Positions 8,305 to 17,292 of a stretch of DNA of 64,000 nt are shown here, piece by piece. Position 1 is the stretch's first letter; each line of letters starts with the position of its first letter. The notes below the pieces were generated by a model. It was given only the letters and a program-made list of their open reading frames with translations. It was not told the DNA's origin and searched no databases. The position numbers and the translations under genes are program-made. Location of the stretch: NCBI GenBank assembly GCA_036378315.1, contig DASUWU010000147.1:1-64000 (forward strand). The letters run 5' to 3'. The DNA is from CALAED01 sp036378315 (lineage in GTDB: Bacteria > Actinomycetota > Actinomycetes > Streptosporangiales > Streptosporangiaceae).

Positions 8305-8407
8305 GCCACATCGCAGAGTTGACGCGATTGCCCGCCGGGAGAGTTTCCGCCGGGTCGTGATCAATATCGCATTCGCTCCGAAGACACCGAGAGAAAGCGG
8401 GATCTCT

Positions 8408-10090
8408 GTGAGTGGCCGCCGCTCATCACCCATTTCGCCCGGGTCCTGCGCCTACCGGCCCGGCCGCCTCCGCACGTACCGCTCCTACGTGAACGGCGCG
8501 GACGTGGGCGGCGACGACTGGGTGTACGTCGTGTCCGCCCGTGCCCTGCTCGACGACGCGTTCGCCAGCCTGCGCGTGAAGCGGCGGCTCGAGCGCACGG
8601 GCTGGCACGGCGAGGAGCTGCCCCCCGGCATCGTCGCAAGGGTCGCCAAGTCCGACGCGACGACGACGCTCCGTGCGCTGCTGTCCGCGTCCTCGGCGGC
8701 CGCCGAGTGGGCGGCGGCACCGCTGGAGACCCGGGTCATGGCCCTCGGCGCGGCCATCCACGACCGCATCGTCCGGCAGGCCGACGAGCTGGTGGAGATG
8801 CTGACGACCGAGGGGCATCCGCTCGCGCTGGCGCGGTGGCAGGTCTCCGGGATGCTCGAATGCTTCGGCCCCGACTCATTGCGCTTCTACCTGTCGCAGA
8901 TGCACATGGAGTACTGGCGGGGGCCGCGGCGGATCGTCGTGCGGCGCCAGCCGGACGGCGTCGTCTGCCTCAACCCGCCGCAGAACGCGCCGCTGTCCAG
9001 CGCGCTGCTCGGCGCGACCTCGATCATGGCGGGGAACGCGCTGGTCGTCCGCGCGCCGCGCAGCATGCCGCTGGGCGTTATGTACGTCATGCGCGATCTC
9101 GTCGCGCCGGCCCTCGACGAGGTCGGCGCGCCGCCAGGCACGCTCAACGTCGTCTGCGGCGATCCGGCCCCGATGCTCACCGCCTGGCTGGACAGCCCGC
9201 TGGTCGACGACATCATGTACTTCGGCACCAGCGAGAACGGCCTGCGGTTCCAGGAGCGCTGTATCGCCAGGGGCAAGAAGCCGATCCTCGAGCTCGCCGG
9301 CAACGACGTCGTCGCGGTCTGGCGCGACGCGGATCTCGACTACGCCGCCGAGGCGCTGACCGAGGGCTTCTACGGGTCCGGACAGCTCTGCATGATCCCG
9401 AATCAGGTGATCGTCCATCCGGCGGTGGCCGACGAGCTGCTGCGCCTGCTGGTCGAGAAGGCCAAGGACGTACGGCCCGGCTACCCCGAGGACCCGGACG
9501 TGCTGCTCACCCCTGTGCTGCGCAACGACCGGTTCTTCGACTGCCTGCGCGGCGCCCTGGACGGCGGCGCCCGGCTGGTCTGCGGCGGGCACAGCATGGA
9601 GATCGACGGCACCCGTTCGACCACAGGCGTGTTCCTCGAGCCCACCGTGGTCCGGGTCGACGGCCTGGACCTGGCGCGCCGGCTCGACGTGGTGCGCAAG
9701 GAGACGTTCTTTCCGCTCCTGCCGGTGGTCGTCCCCGAGTCCGGCGACGACGACTTCCTGCTCGACGCGTTCGTCGACGTCATCAACGCCAACGACTACG
9801 GGCTGCGGAACTCCGTCTGGGCCCGCGACCAGCGGATCGTCCGGCACTTCGCCGACCGCGTCCGCAATGGCGGCCTGCTCAAGATCAACGACTCGCACAT
9901 CGGCTTCCTCCCGTACCTGGCGACCCATGGCGGCACGGGGCTGACCGGGGGCGCGTTCGGCGAGGCCAACTACCCGATCTTGCGTACATCTCACCTGCAA
10001 GGCGTCAGCGAGTCGCCGGGGGTACGGCCGCGAGACGCGGTGTTCGGCGCCTGGCAGGCCGTCGTCGCCGGCGAACCCGTGAGGGGATGA
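8408..10090 (+). CDS. Aldehyde dehydrogenase-family acyl reductase
   Basis: About 560 residues from GTG 8408, preceded by an AGAAAGCGGGA purine stretch. The ALDH fold is clear: NPPQNAPLSS and VVRAPRSMPLG (cofactor-binding part), the base E295 in ILELAGND and the nucleophile C328 in GSGQLCMIP, 33 residues apart as usual. In this setting, ahead of an aminotransferase and beside a fatty-acid synthase set, the useful direction is reduction of an acyl-ACP or acyl-CoA to the fatty aldehyde, as in LuxC-like reductases. Oxidation of an aldehyde cannot be excluded from sequence. It opens a 12-gene plus-strand operon and its TGA overlaps the next ATG. The long N-terminal extension of the open frame upstream of 8408 covers promoter sequence and is not used. 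Confidence 0.75.
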   Translation: MSGRRSSPISPGSCAYRPGRLRTYRSYVNGADVGGDDWVYVVSARALLDDAFASLRVKRRLERTGWHGEELPPGIVARVAKSDATTTLRALLSASSAAAEWAAAPLETRVMALGAAIHDRIVRQADELVEMLTTEGHPLALARWQVSGMLECFGPDSLRFYLSQMHMEYWRGPRRIVVRRQPDGVVCLNPPQNAPLSSALLGATSIMAGNALVVRAPRSMPLGVMYVMRDLVAPALDEVGAPPGTLNVVCGDPAPMLTAWLDSPLVDDIMYFGTSENGLRFQERCIARGKKPILELAGNDVVAVWRDADLDYAAEALTEGFYGSGQLCMIPNQVIVHPAVADELLRLLVEKAKDVRPGYPEDPDVLLTPVLRNDRFFDCLRGALDGGARLVCGGHSMEIDGTRSTTGVFLEPTVVRVDGLDLARRLDVVRKETFFPLLPVVVPESGDDDFLLDAFVDVINANDYGLRNSVWARDQRIVRHFADRVRNGGLLKINDSHIGFLPYLATHGGTGLTGGAFGEANYPILRTSHLQGVSESPGVRPRDAVFGAWQAVVAGEPVRG

Positions 10091-11217
10091 CCATGCGATC
10101 TTTGGAAACCGCGCGGCGCACCTGCGAGGCGTTCCTCCCAGGCCTGCTCGACCGTCTCGACGAGATCCCGCTGCGCGAGCTCGAGTCCCCCGGCAGCCCG
10201 GCCATCGAGCTGTTCCGCAGGCACGGTGGCCCCGCCCTGGTGATCCCCAAGGTCTACGCGGGGTCGGGCGCCGGGCCGATGGAGGCGGTTCGCACGCTGC
10301 GGGCCCTGGCCGCCGCCGCACCGTCGCTGGCGGTCGCCACCACGATGCATCACTTCTCTGTCGCCACGCTGTTCGCGCTGGCCGACAGCCTGAAGAACAG
10401 CGGCATGGAATGGGCGCTGCTCGAAGGCATCGCGACCCAGAACCTGCTGGTGGCCTCCGGCTTCGCCGAGGGCCGCCCGGGGACCGGCATCCTCACCCCG
10501 ACCATGACGGCCACCTCAGCCGACGGCGGCTACCTCGTCACCGGGGCGAAGAAGCCGTGCAGCCTGTCGCGGTCGATGGACCTGCTCACCGCGAGCGTGG
10601 AGCTGCCCGACGGCGGCATGGCGGTGCTACTCATCCCCAAGAACGTCGACGGGATCACCGTCCATCCGTTCTGGTCGAGCTGGGCGCTCGCCGGCGCGGA
10701 GAGCGACGAGGTGCGCCTCACCGACGTGTTCGTGCAGAACGACCTCATCATGCGTACCGAGCTCGGCGCCGCGGGCGAACTGGACGAGCTGCAGACGACC
10801 GGCTTCCTCTGGTTCGAGCTGCTCATCGCCTCCTCGTACTGGGGCATGGCGAGCGCGCTGGTCGAGCGGCTCATGCGCACCGGCCGCGGCTCGGCCGCCG
10901 AGCGCGCGGCGGTCGGCATCCGGTTGGAGAGCGCCGGCCTGCTCCTCGAAGGGGCCGCCCGCATGATGGCCGCCGGCGAGTGCGACAACGACGCGCTCGC
11001 CAGGACGCTGATCGCGCGCTTCGCCGTGCAGGACGCGCTGGGCGCCGCCGTCCGGGACGCGGTCGAGCTGCTCGGCGGGATGGCGTTCGTGCGCGACCCG
11101 GACGTGGCCTACCTCGCGGCGGTCTCGCATGCCCTCGCCTTCCACCCGCCCTCCAGGTCCAGCCTGGTCCAGCCGCTCGTCGACTACTTCGGCGGCGCCG
11201 TCCTGAGGATCGCGTGA
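10087..11217 (+). CDS. Flavin-dependent N-hydroxylase of the acyl-CoA dehydrogenase fold, VlmH-like
   Basis: A 376-residue protein with the acyl-CoA dehydrogenase fold (PKVYAGSGAGPMEAVRTLRALA, LLVASGFAEGRPGTG, then the C-terminal helical bundle). The family splits into true dehydrogenases and class D flavoprotein monooxygenases such as isobutylamine N-hydroxylase VlmH, KijD3 and DszC. I favour the monooxygenase because an FMN/FAD reductase gene lies in the same operon and the pathway needs an N-hydroxylamine. The predicted reaction is long-chain alkylamine plus reduced flavin and oxygen to N-alkylhydroxylamine. The ATG sits in GAGGGGATGA and overlaps the reductase stop; the second ATG at 10093 is an alternative start. 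Confidence 0.7.
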   Translation: MTMRSLETARRTCEAFLPGLLDRLDEIPLRELESPGSPAIELFRRHGGPALVIPKVYAGSGAGPMEAVRTLRALAAAAPSLAVATTMHHFSVATLFALADSLKNSGMEWALLEGIATQNLLVASGFAEGRPGTGILTPTMTATSADGGYLVTGAKKPCSLSRSMDLLTASVELPDGGMAVLLIPKNVDGITVHPFWSSWALAGAESDEVRLTDVFVQNDLIMRTELGAAGELDELQTTGFLWFELLIASSYWGMASALVERLMRTGRGSAAERAAVGIRLESAGLLLEGAARMMAAGECDNDALARTLIARFAVQDALGAAVRDAVELLGGMAFVRDPDVAYLAAVSHALAFHPPSRSSLVQPLVDYFGGAVLRIA

Positions 11218-12491
11218 CGACGATGACGGCCAACGACCTCGCGGCTCCTGATCGCGTCAACCGGCTCTACCGCACGTACCTCAACAAGGGACGCGCGACG
11301 CTCGGCGAACTCATCGGCGGGCACGTCGAGGTGTGGTCGCAGGGCGCCTGGGTGCGCACCGCCGATGGCCGCCGGTTCCTCAACTGCGGCGGGTACGGCG
11401 TGTTCCTCATGGGCGCCCGGCATCCCATCGTGGTGGCGGCCGTCGAGCGGCAGCTGCACCAGCACCCGGTCGCCACGCGGCTGTTCCTCGAACCGCAGAT
11501 GGCGTTCGCCGCCGAGGCGCTCATCGGTGTCAGCCCGCCGGGCCTGGATCGGGTGCACTTCACGGGCTCCGGCGCCGAGGCGGTGGAGACCGCGCTCAAG
11601 CTCGCCCGCACGCACGGCCACCGGCGGCTGATCTCCATGGCGGGCGGCTACCACGGCAAGACGCTCGGCGCGCTCAGCGTGACCGCCAAGGATGTCTTCC
11701 AGGATCCCTTCCGCCCGTTGCTCCCCGACGTGACGCACGTGCCGTACGGCGACGCCGCCGCGCTGGAGAAGGCGCTGGCGGCCGAGCCCGGCAACGCCTG
11801 CGTCATCGTCGAGCCGGTGCAGGGCGAGGCGGGTGTGGTGATCCCGCCCGCCGGCTACCTGCGCGACGTCGAGTCGCTGTGCCGCAGGTACGGGGCGTTC
11901 TTCGTGCTGGACGAGGTGCAGACCGGCCTTGGCCGGCTCGGCGCCTGGTGGGGCGCCGACCTGGAGGGGGTCATGCCGGACGCGCTGCTGGCCGGCAAGG
12001 GACTGAGCGGCGGCATCGTCCCCGTCTCGGCGGTGGTGGCGGGCCAGGAGGCGTTCACGGTCTTCGACAAGGACCCCTACCTGCACACATCAACCTTCTC
12101 CGGGGCACCGCTGGCGATGGCCGCTGCCAGTGGCGCGATCCGGGCGATCCAGGAGGGGGACCTCGTCGGGCGGGCGCGCGGTCTGGGCGCCGAGTTGCTC
12201 GACGGAGTCGGTCGCATCATGCGCGAGCACGCCGGCGAGCTGGTCCGGGAGGTTCGCGGAGTCGGGCTCCTGATCGGGATCGAGTTCGCCGAGCCCGGGC
12301 CGGCCGGCGACCTGCTGCTGGAGCTCGTGGACCAGGGCGTGATCGCCAATCACTCGCTCAACTCCCACCTCGTCCTGCGGCTCACGCCGCCCGCGGTACT
12401 GACCGACGCGGACATCGACCACCTGTACAGCGCCCTCGAGCGAGCCTGCCGGGCCCTGGCGGCGCGGTACGCGACCGGGCCGAAGGGATGA
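11214..12491 (+). CDS. Class III PLP aminotransferase
   Basis: A 425-residue fold-type I aminotransferase of the acetylornithine/omega-amino group. Visible features are NCGGYGVFLMGARHP, GSGAEAVETALKLAR (phosphate loop), FVLDEVQTGLGRLG (the Asp that contacts the pyridine nitrogen), the Schiff-base Lys in LLAGKGLSGG and THTSTF-like YLHTSTFSGAP. Such enzymes aminate aldehydes at primary carbons. Between an acyl reductase and an N-hydroxylase, the expected role is fatty aldehyde to primary alkylamine, replacing the valine decarboxylase route of valanimycin. It starts at GTG 11214, overlapping the previous TGA (GTGA), with an ATG nine bases later as the alternative. Confidence 0.85.
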   Translation: MTTMTANDLAAPDRVNRLYRTYLNKGRATLGELIGGHVEVWSQGAWVRTADGRRFLNCGGYGVFLMGARHPIVVAAVERQLHQHPVATRLFLEPQMAFAAEALIGVSPPGLDRVHFTGSGAEAVETALKLARTHGHRRLISMAGGYHGKTLGALSVTAKDVFQDPFRPLLPDVTHVPYGDAAALEKALAAEPGNACVIVEPVQGEAGVVIPPAGYLRDVESLCRRYGAFFVLDEVQTGLGRLGAWWGADLEGVMPDALLAGKGLSGGIVPVSAVVAGQEAFTVFDKDPYLHTSTFSGAPLAMAAASGAIRAIQEGDLVGRARGLGAELLDGVGRIMREHAGELVREVRGVGLLIGIEFAEPGPAGDLLLELVDQGVIANHSLNSHLVLRLTPPAVLTDADIDHLYSALERACRALAARYATGPKG

Positions 12492-12498
12492 AGGAGCC

Positions 12499-12999
12499 AT
12501 GCGCGCCGTCCAGCTGAGAGTGGAGGTCCCCGCGGCCCCCGACGCCGTCTACGACAAGATCGGCGACTTCGGCCGCTATCCGGACCTCGTCGACGTGGTC
12601 CGGTCCGTGCGCGTGGCCGGTGACGACAGCGACTGGGAGGTCTACTTCCGCAACGGGATCCTGCGCTGGTCGGAGACCGACCTGAAGGACCGGGCGAACA
12701 TGCGGATCTCCTTCGCCCAGACCGACGGCGACTTCGACCACTTCGCCGGGCACTGGTGCGTGGCACCGCTGGCCGGCGGTTCTCTGGTCCATTTCGAGGC
12801 CGACTTCGACTTCGGCATCCCGAGCCTCGCCGGGATCCTCGACCCCATCGCCGAGCGGACGTTCCGCGAGACCGTCTACCGGATCCTCGTCGGGCTGTTC
12901 GGCACCGGCCGGCTCGTCGAGCCCGACGCGCCGGCGCAACGCGCGCAGCCAGGCCAGACCACGGAAATCACCGACCAACTCACGAATGAAGTGCACTGA
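12499..12999 (+). CDS. SRPBCC / polyketide-cyclase-like protein
   Basis: A 166-residue START/SRPBCC-fold protein: N-terminal strand VQLRVEVPAAPDAVYDKIGDF, a central sheet, and the long C-terminal helix after PIAERTFRETVYRIL. The family makes hydrophobic cavities for lipids, quinones or polyketides and includes cyclases, ligand carriers and COQ10-like proteins. Here it may hold or position the fatty hydroxylamine or amino-ester intermediate. It has a clear GAAGGAG ribosome binding site and its TGA overlaps the ATG of the membrane-protein gene, so the two products may be made in fixed ratio. No catalytic residues can be assigned. Confidence 0.75.
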   Translation: MRAVQLRVEVPAAPDAVYDKIGDFGRYPDLVDVVRSVRVAGDDSDWEVYFRNGILRWSETDLKDRANMRISFAQTDGDFDHFAGHWCVAPLAGGSLVHFEADFDFGIPSLAGILDPIAERTFRETVYRILVGLFGTGRLVEPDAPAQRAQPGQTTEITDQLTNEVH

Positions 13000-13487
13000 T
13001 GGACGCCAAGAACCTCTTTTTGACCACCACCACCTACCGGCTGCTCCGGCTGGAGTACGGCGCCGCGCTCGTCCTCGCCACCGTGCTGTTCTTCATGCAC
13101 CTGGGCGACATCCGCTGGATCCCGTTCGTCGTGCTGTTCGCCTACATCGACCTCATCGGCTACATCCCCGGCACCATCGCCTACCACCGCAGCAGGACGG
13201 GGCACATCCCCCGCGCCTACTACGTGCTCTACAACGTCATGCACAGCATGTTCACCCAGGGTCTCGTGGCCGGGCTGTGGATGTGGCTGATCGGCCCCGA
13301 GTGGGCGCTGCTCGCGCTGCCGATCCACCTGTGCGGGGACCGCGCGCTGTTCGGCAACTTCCTCAAGCCGTTCGCCGTCGACTTCGAGCCGAAGGCCGAC
13401 CCGGCATTCGAGCGGCTGCAGGCCGACCTGCGGTCGCGGCGCGGCGACGTACGGGTCGTGCGGGAACAGACGGCGGCGGCGAAATGA
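12999..13487 (+). CDS. Small polytopic membrane protein, VlmO-like hydrazine synthase candidate
   Basis: A 162-residue integral membrane protein with about four hydrophobic segments (residues 22-35, 41-56, 74-98, 100-112) and a cytosolic tail. Polar residues that could bind metal sit in or next to the membrane: E19, H34, D51, H63, H69, H82, H110 and D114. In valanimycin synthesis a membrane-bound metalloenzyme (hydrazine synthase) rearranges the O-aminoacyl hydroxylamine to the N-N bonded intermediate, and it works with a diiron azoxy synthase. The size, topology, His/Asp content and position next to VlmH-, VlmR- and VlmB-like genes all fit that role. It is coupled by overlap on both sides. 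The assignment rests on context and pattern rather than a remembered alignment. Confidence 0.6.
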   Translation: MDAKNLFLTTTTYRLLRLEYGAALVLATVLFFMHLGDIRWIPFVVLFAYIDLIGYIPGTIAYHRSRTGHIPRAYYVLYNVMHSMFTQGLVAGLWMWLIGPEWALLALPIHLCGDRALFGNFLKPFAVDFEPKADPAFERLQADLRSRRGDVRVVREQTAAAK

Positions 13488-13981
13488 CCGGACAGCCGGC
13501 GTGCCCGGCCGCCGACCCGTTCTGGGAGGTGATGCAGCACTTCGCCAGCGGGGTCGTCGTCGTGACGAGCGGATCGACGCCGCGGCGGGGTGTGACGGTC
13601 AGCGCGTTCTCCCTCGTGTCGCGCAACCCACCGCTCGTCTCGGTGACGTTGCGGCGCAGCAGCAAGTGTCTGGCGCTGCTGAAGCGCGACGCCTCCTTCA
13701 CCGTCAGCGTCCTGTCGGCCGACCAGGCCGAGCTCGCCCGCCGCTTCGCCGACGCCCGGCGGGACGACGAGCAGCAGGGCGAGGCGATCTGGGCCGGCCT
13801 CGACCGGCTGCCCGTGCTGCGCGGCGCACTCGGGTGGCTGAGCTGCGAGATCTACAAGGTGATCGGGCTCGGTGACCACGAACTGCTGCTCGGCAGCGTG
13901 CGGACCGCCGTCTCCGGCACCGGCCGGCCACTCGTCCGGTTCGCCGGAAAGCTCTACTCCGACACGCTCATCACCGCCTGA
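13484..13981 (+). CDS. Flavin reductase of the two-component type, VlmR-like
   Basis: A 165-residue FMN/FAD reductase (flavin_reductase-like split beta-barrel). Typical parts are FWEVMQHFASGVVVVT, GVTVSAFSLVSRNPPLVSV (flavin phosphate contacts) and the DHELLLGSV end. It uses NAD(P)H to supply free reduced flavin to a partner monooxygenase, here most likely the N-hydroxylase at 10087. The ATG overlaps the TGA of the membrane-protein gene (ATGA). Its presence is the main reason to read the acyl-CoA-dehydrogenase-fold protein as a monooxygenase. Confidence 0.85.
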   Translation: MTGQPACPAADPFWEVMQHFASGVVVVTSGSTPRRGVTVSAFSLVSRNPPLVSVTLRRSSKCLALLKRDASFTVSVLSADQAELARRFADARRDDEQQGEAIWAGLDRLPVLRGALGWLSCEIYKVIGLGDHELLLGSVRTAVSGTGRPLVRFAGKLYSDTLITA

Positions 13982-14006
13982 CGGTGCGAAGAAAGGACTG
14001 AGCGCC

Positions 14007-14963
14007 ATGGGAACCATCCCGGCCGAGGCCGACTGGCATCGTGCCCCCACGCTGCTCGACGGGGCGATGGGCCTCGACCTGACACCTGAGGTCTGCGACC
14101 TGAAGTACTGGTTCGCGGCCGTCCCGCAGGGCACGCTTCGCGGCAACGTGCTCGGCCACGCCGACGACACCGTGACGCCCGACCACATGCGCGAGCCCGG
14201 CCCGCTGCGCGAGGCGCTGCTGCAGGAGCTGGCGTTCCGCTCGATCGCCGAGGAGAAGGCGACCAGGGCGATCTCCTACCTCGTCGCCCACGCACCGGAC
14301 AACGCCTGTATGGAGTTCTACGCCACCCAGCTCGTCGACGAGGCGCGGCACGCCATGGCCTTCCGCAGTCACCTGCTCGAGCTCGGAGTTCGCGAAGACG
14401 CCCTGTGGTCCACCATCGAAGGGGTGGCCGGGGCGGACCGCGACGCCGTCCTCGTCCCGCTGGAGGACCTCGGCCTCGAGGTGCTGCGCGAGAACGCCGA
14501 CTTCATCGGCGGGGTGCTCGTCCTCACGGTGCTGGTCGAGGGCGTGCTGGCGCCGGCCGCCGAGCTGAGTGAGCGCAAATGGCGGCCGCTCGACCCGGCC
14601 GCGGCCGACATCGAGCGCGCCGCCGGCATCGACGAGATCCGGCACCTGACGGTCGGCAGCGCCATCGTACGCGCGCACCTCAGGAACCGGCCCGCCGACA
14701 AGGACCGGCTGCTGGAGCTCATCGCCCGCGGCCTGCGGCTGTGGGACAAGCTGCCGGCCGGCGACCTCGTCCACCGGCGGGAGGTGCTGTTCCAGGAGGG
14801 CATGCGGCGGCTCACCGACGTCGTGGGCGACTACGAGATCTGGCCGGGCCGCCGGCTGGTCGACACCACAGCCGAGGAGCGGTTGGCGACCGCGCAGGAG
14901 TGGGCGGCGCGGATGCAACGGATCCGCCTCGACTACATGGGGCTGGAAGAGGCCATCCGATGA
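14007..14963 (+). CDS. Ferritin-like diiron oxygenase, VlmB-like azoxy synthase candidate
   Basis: A 318-residue protein starting MGTIPAEADWHRAP after a GAAAGGA ribosome binding site. It has a complete non-heme diiron ligand set: E82 or E83, E112-A-R-H115, E179 (VEGV) and E210-I-R-H213. VlmB, the azoxy synthase of valanimycin synthesis, is a ferritin-like diiron enzyme that acts after the membrane hydrazine synthase and oxidises the hydrazine through azo to azoxy. Here the gene follows the VlmO-like and VlmR-like genes, the order expected for the azoxy cascade. The other diiron gene at 5019 differs strongly in sequence, so either could do the final oxidation, but position favours this one. 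Confidence 0.7.
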   Translation: MGTIPAEADWHRAPTLLDGAMGLDLTPEVCDLKYWFAAVPQGTLRGNVLGHADDTVTPDHMREPGPLREALLQELAFRSIAEEKATRAISYLVAHAPDNACMEFYATQLVDEARHAMAFRSHLLELGVREDALWSTIEGVAGADRDAVLVPLEDLGLEVLRENADFIGGVLVLTVLVEGVLAPAAELSERKWRPLDPAAADIERAAGIDEIRHLTVGSAIVRAHLRNRPADKDRLLELIARGLRLWDKLPAGDLVHRREVLFQEGMRRLTDVVGDYEIWPGRRLVDTTAEERLATAQEWAARMQRIRLDYMGLEEAIR

Positions 14964-14988
14964 GCCGCGAGCGAAGGGTGAACGAGCC

Positions 14989-16011
14989 ATGAGTACCGCC
15001 ACCACACAGGTCGAACCCACATTCGAGGAGCTGTCGCGCGAGGTGGAGGCCGCCGGCCTGATGCGGCCCCGGGTGGGCGCCTACGCGGTCAAGATCGCCG
15101 CAACACTGGCGATGCTCGCGGCCGGCTGGGCCGCCTTCGTGATCGTCGGTGACTCATGGTGGCAACTCGCCGTGGCCGCCTACCTGGGGTTCACCTTCAC
15201 CCAGATCGACTTCATCGGCCACGACGCCGGACACCGGCAGATCTTCCGCACCCGGCGTCCCAGCGACCTCGTCGGCTACGTCCACGGAAACCTGCTCACC
15301 GGCGTGAGCTTCGGCTGGTGGGTGCAGCATCACAGCCGGCACCACAGCTACCCCAACCACCTGGAGCGCGATCCCGACATCCTGCGCCGCCAGGTCATCT
15401 TCGCCAAGGAGCAGCGCGCCGGCCGGCCCGGCCGGGTCAACGCGTTCATCATCGCGCACCAGTCGTGGATGTTCTTCGTGCTCATCACGCTCGAAGGGCT
15501 CCGGCTCCACCTCGCCGGGTTCATCGCCGCGGCGCGCGGAGCGCTCAAGCGGCACCGGCGGACCGACCCGGCCATCCTGGCGGTGCACCTCGCCGCCTAT
15601 GCCGCGATCGTCTTCATCGCGCTGCCACCGGCCCTGGCCGTCGCGTTCATCGCCGTGCATCAGATGGCGTTCGGGTTCTACATGGGCCTGGCCTTCGCGC
15701 CCAACCACAAGGGTCTGCCGGTGCGCGGCGGGCAGAAGGAGGAGCTCGACTGGCTGCACCGCCAGATCATCACCTCGCGCAACCTGCTGTCGAGCCGGTT
15801 CACCGACTTCATGTACGGCGGTCTCAACTACCAGATCGAGCACCATCTGTTCCCGTCCATGCCGCGGATGAACCTGCGCAGGGCGCGGCCCCTGGTCAAG
15901 GGCTTCTGTGAGCAGTACGACATCCCGTACGTCGAAGTGACCGCACGCGAGTCGTACCGGCAGGTCGCCGCCCACCTCGCCAAGGTGAGCGGGCAGGTGC
16001 GGGATGCCTGA
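14989..16011 (+). CDS. Membrane fatty-acid desaturase
   Basis: A 340-residue membrane desaturase with the three histidine boxes that bind the diiron centre: HDAGH near 80, HHSRHH near 113 and QIEHH near 285, and hydrophobic pairs around 35-65 and 155-230. The QxxHH third box is of the acyl-lipid / front-end type. It would place a double bond in the acyl chain of the future alkylamine, before or after loading on ACP. Its end overlaps the start of the KAS III gene by 8 nt. Regiochemistry and chain length cannot be read from sequence. Confidence 0.85.
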   Translation: MSTATTQVEPTFEELSREVEAAGLMRPRVGAYAVKIAATLAMLAAGWAAFVIVGDSWWQLAVAAYLGFTFTQIDFIGHDAGHRQIFRTRRPSDLVGYVHGNLLTGVSFGWWVQHHSRHHSYPNHLERDPDILRRQVIFAKEQRAGRPGRVNAFIIAHQSWMFFVLITLEGLRLHLAGFIAAARGALKRHRRTDPAILAVHLAAYAAIVFIALPPALAVAFIAVHQMAFGFYMGLAFAPNHKGLPVRGGQKEELDWLHRQIITSRNLLSSRFTDFMYGGLNYQIEHHLFPSMPRMNLRRARPLVKGFCEQYDIPYVEVTARESYRQVAAHLAKVSGQVRDA

Positions 16012-17002
16012 CGCCGTGCTGGCCGGGGTCGGCGCGTGGACGCCGCCGCGGATCGTTACCAATGACGACCTTGCCGCATACCTGGACACGTCGGACGAGT
16101 GGATCTACAGCCGTACCGGCATCCGGCAGCGGCGGATCGCCGACCCCGGCGTGGCGACCTCCGATCTCGCCGTCGAGGCCGGAGCGCGGGCGCTGAAGTC
16201 CGCCGAGATCGATCACGTCGACGCCGTCATCCTGGCCACCACGACTCCCGACCGGCCGTGCCCTGCGACGGCGCCCGACGTGGCCAGCCGGTTGGGCGTC
16301 ACCGGCATCGCCGCCTTCGACGTCGCGGCCGTGTGCAGCGGCTTCCTGTATGCCCTCGCCGCGGCCGCCGGCCTCATCGCGACCGAGGTCGCCGGCACGG
16401 TGCTGGTGATCGGCGCCGAGACGTACTCCACCATCCTGAACCCGACCGACCGCACCACCCGGGCGCTGTTCGGCGACGGCGCCGGGGCGGTCGTGCTGCG
16501 CGCCGGGCGGGCGGACGAGCCAGGAGCGCTTGGTCCCTTCGACCTCGGAAGCGACGGCCGCTACGCCGAGCTGATCTCTATCCCGGGCGGCGGCTCGCGC
16601 CAGCGGTCCACCGGCCGCCCGGCGCCCGACGGCGATCAGTACTTCGTGATGCAGGGACAGCCGGTCTTCCGGCACGCGATCGTGCGCATGGCCGAGTCCG
16701 CGCTGGCGGTCATCGACCGGGCTGGCTGGCGAGTCGACGACATCGATCGATTCGTCGCCCATCAGGCGAATCGCCGGATCCTGGTCCGGGTGGCCCGCCG
16801 TCTCGGCATCCCGGAGGAGCGGTGCGTGATGAACCTCGAGCGGGTGGCCAACACGGCGGCGGCCTCCATCCCGCTCGCGCTCGCCGATGCCGTGGCCGAC
16901 GGGCGGCTGCGCCCCGGCCACCGCGTGCTGCTCACCGCCTTCGGCGGCGGGTTCACCTGGGGCGCCACCACCGTGCGCTGGCCCGACATCACCCCGGCCT
17001 GA
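16004..17002 (+). CDS. 3-oxoacyl-ACP synthase III (FabH type)
   Basis: A 332-residue KAS III with the intact Cys-His-Asn triad: C111 in AAVCSGFLYAL, His in VAHQANRRIL and Asn in VANTAAASIPLAL. It condenses an acyl-CoA starter with malonyl-ACP and thereby starts a fatty chain. Together with the following ACP, KAS II and carboxyltransferase it forms a cluster-specific fatty-acid initiation and elongation set; ketoreductase, dehydratase and enoylreductase are absent and must come from primary metabolism. It should not be confused with the KAS III-like acyltransferase at 31206, which lacks the standard triad. Confidence 0.9.
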   Translation: MPDAVLAGVGAWTPPRIVTNDDLAAYLDTSDEWIYSRTGIRQRRIADPGVATSDLAVEAGARALKSAEIDHVDAVILATTTPDRPCPATAPDVASRLGVTGIAAFDVAAVCSGFLYALAAAAGLIATEVAGTVLVIGAETYSTILNPTDRTTRALFGDGAGAVVLRAGRADEPGALGPFDLGSDGRYAELISIPGGGSRQRSTGRPAPDGDQYFVMQGQPVFRHAIVRMAESALAVIDRAGWRVDDIDRFVAHQANRRILVRVARRLGIPEERCVMNLERVANTAAASIPLALADAVADGRLRPGHRVLLTAFGGGFTWGATTVRWPDITPA

Positions 17003-17052
17003 CCGAACGTCCACGGCCCGGGAGAAACCAAAAAATCAGAGGAGAGTATGAC

Positions 17053-17292
17053 ATGACCACCGTTTATGAGCGCCTGAGCGATCTGCTCGTCACCAAGTTC
17101 GGCGTCAGCGCGACGGAGATCGAGCCGGACGCCACGTTCGAGGAGCTCGAGCTGGATTCGCTGGCGCTGGTCGAGGTCGCGATGGCCGTTCAGGAAGAGT
17201 TCGGCGTCGACATCGGCGACAGCGAGTTGACCCCCAAGCACACCATGACCAGCGCGGTCGAGGTGCTGACCGCCAACGGGGTGTCGGTGTGA
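17053..17292 (+). CDS. Acyl carrier protein
   Basis: A 79-residue acidic four-helix ACP. The phosphopantetheine serine lies in ELDSLALVEVAM (about residue 38). The start follows a GAGGAGAG ribosome binding site, and the TGA overlaps the GTG of the KAS II gene (GTGA). The 50-nt leader from the KAS III gene is the widest gap in this part of the operon. It carries the growing chain for the dedicated fatty-acid synthase and perhaps the substrate for desaturase and acyl reductase. It differs from the PltL-like carrier protein at 32275. Confidence 0.9.
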   Translation: MTTVYERLSDLLVTKFGVSATEIEPDATFEELELDSLALVEVAMAVQEEFGVDIGDSELTPKHTMTSAVEVLTANGVSV

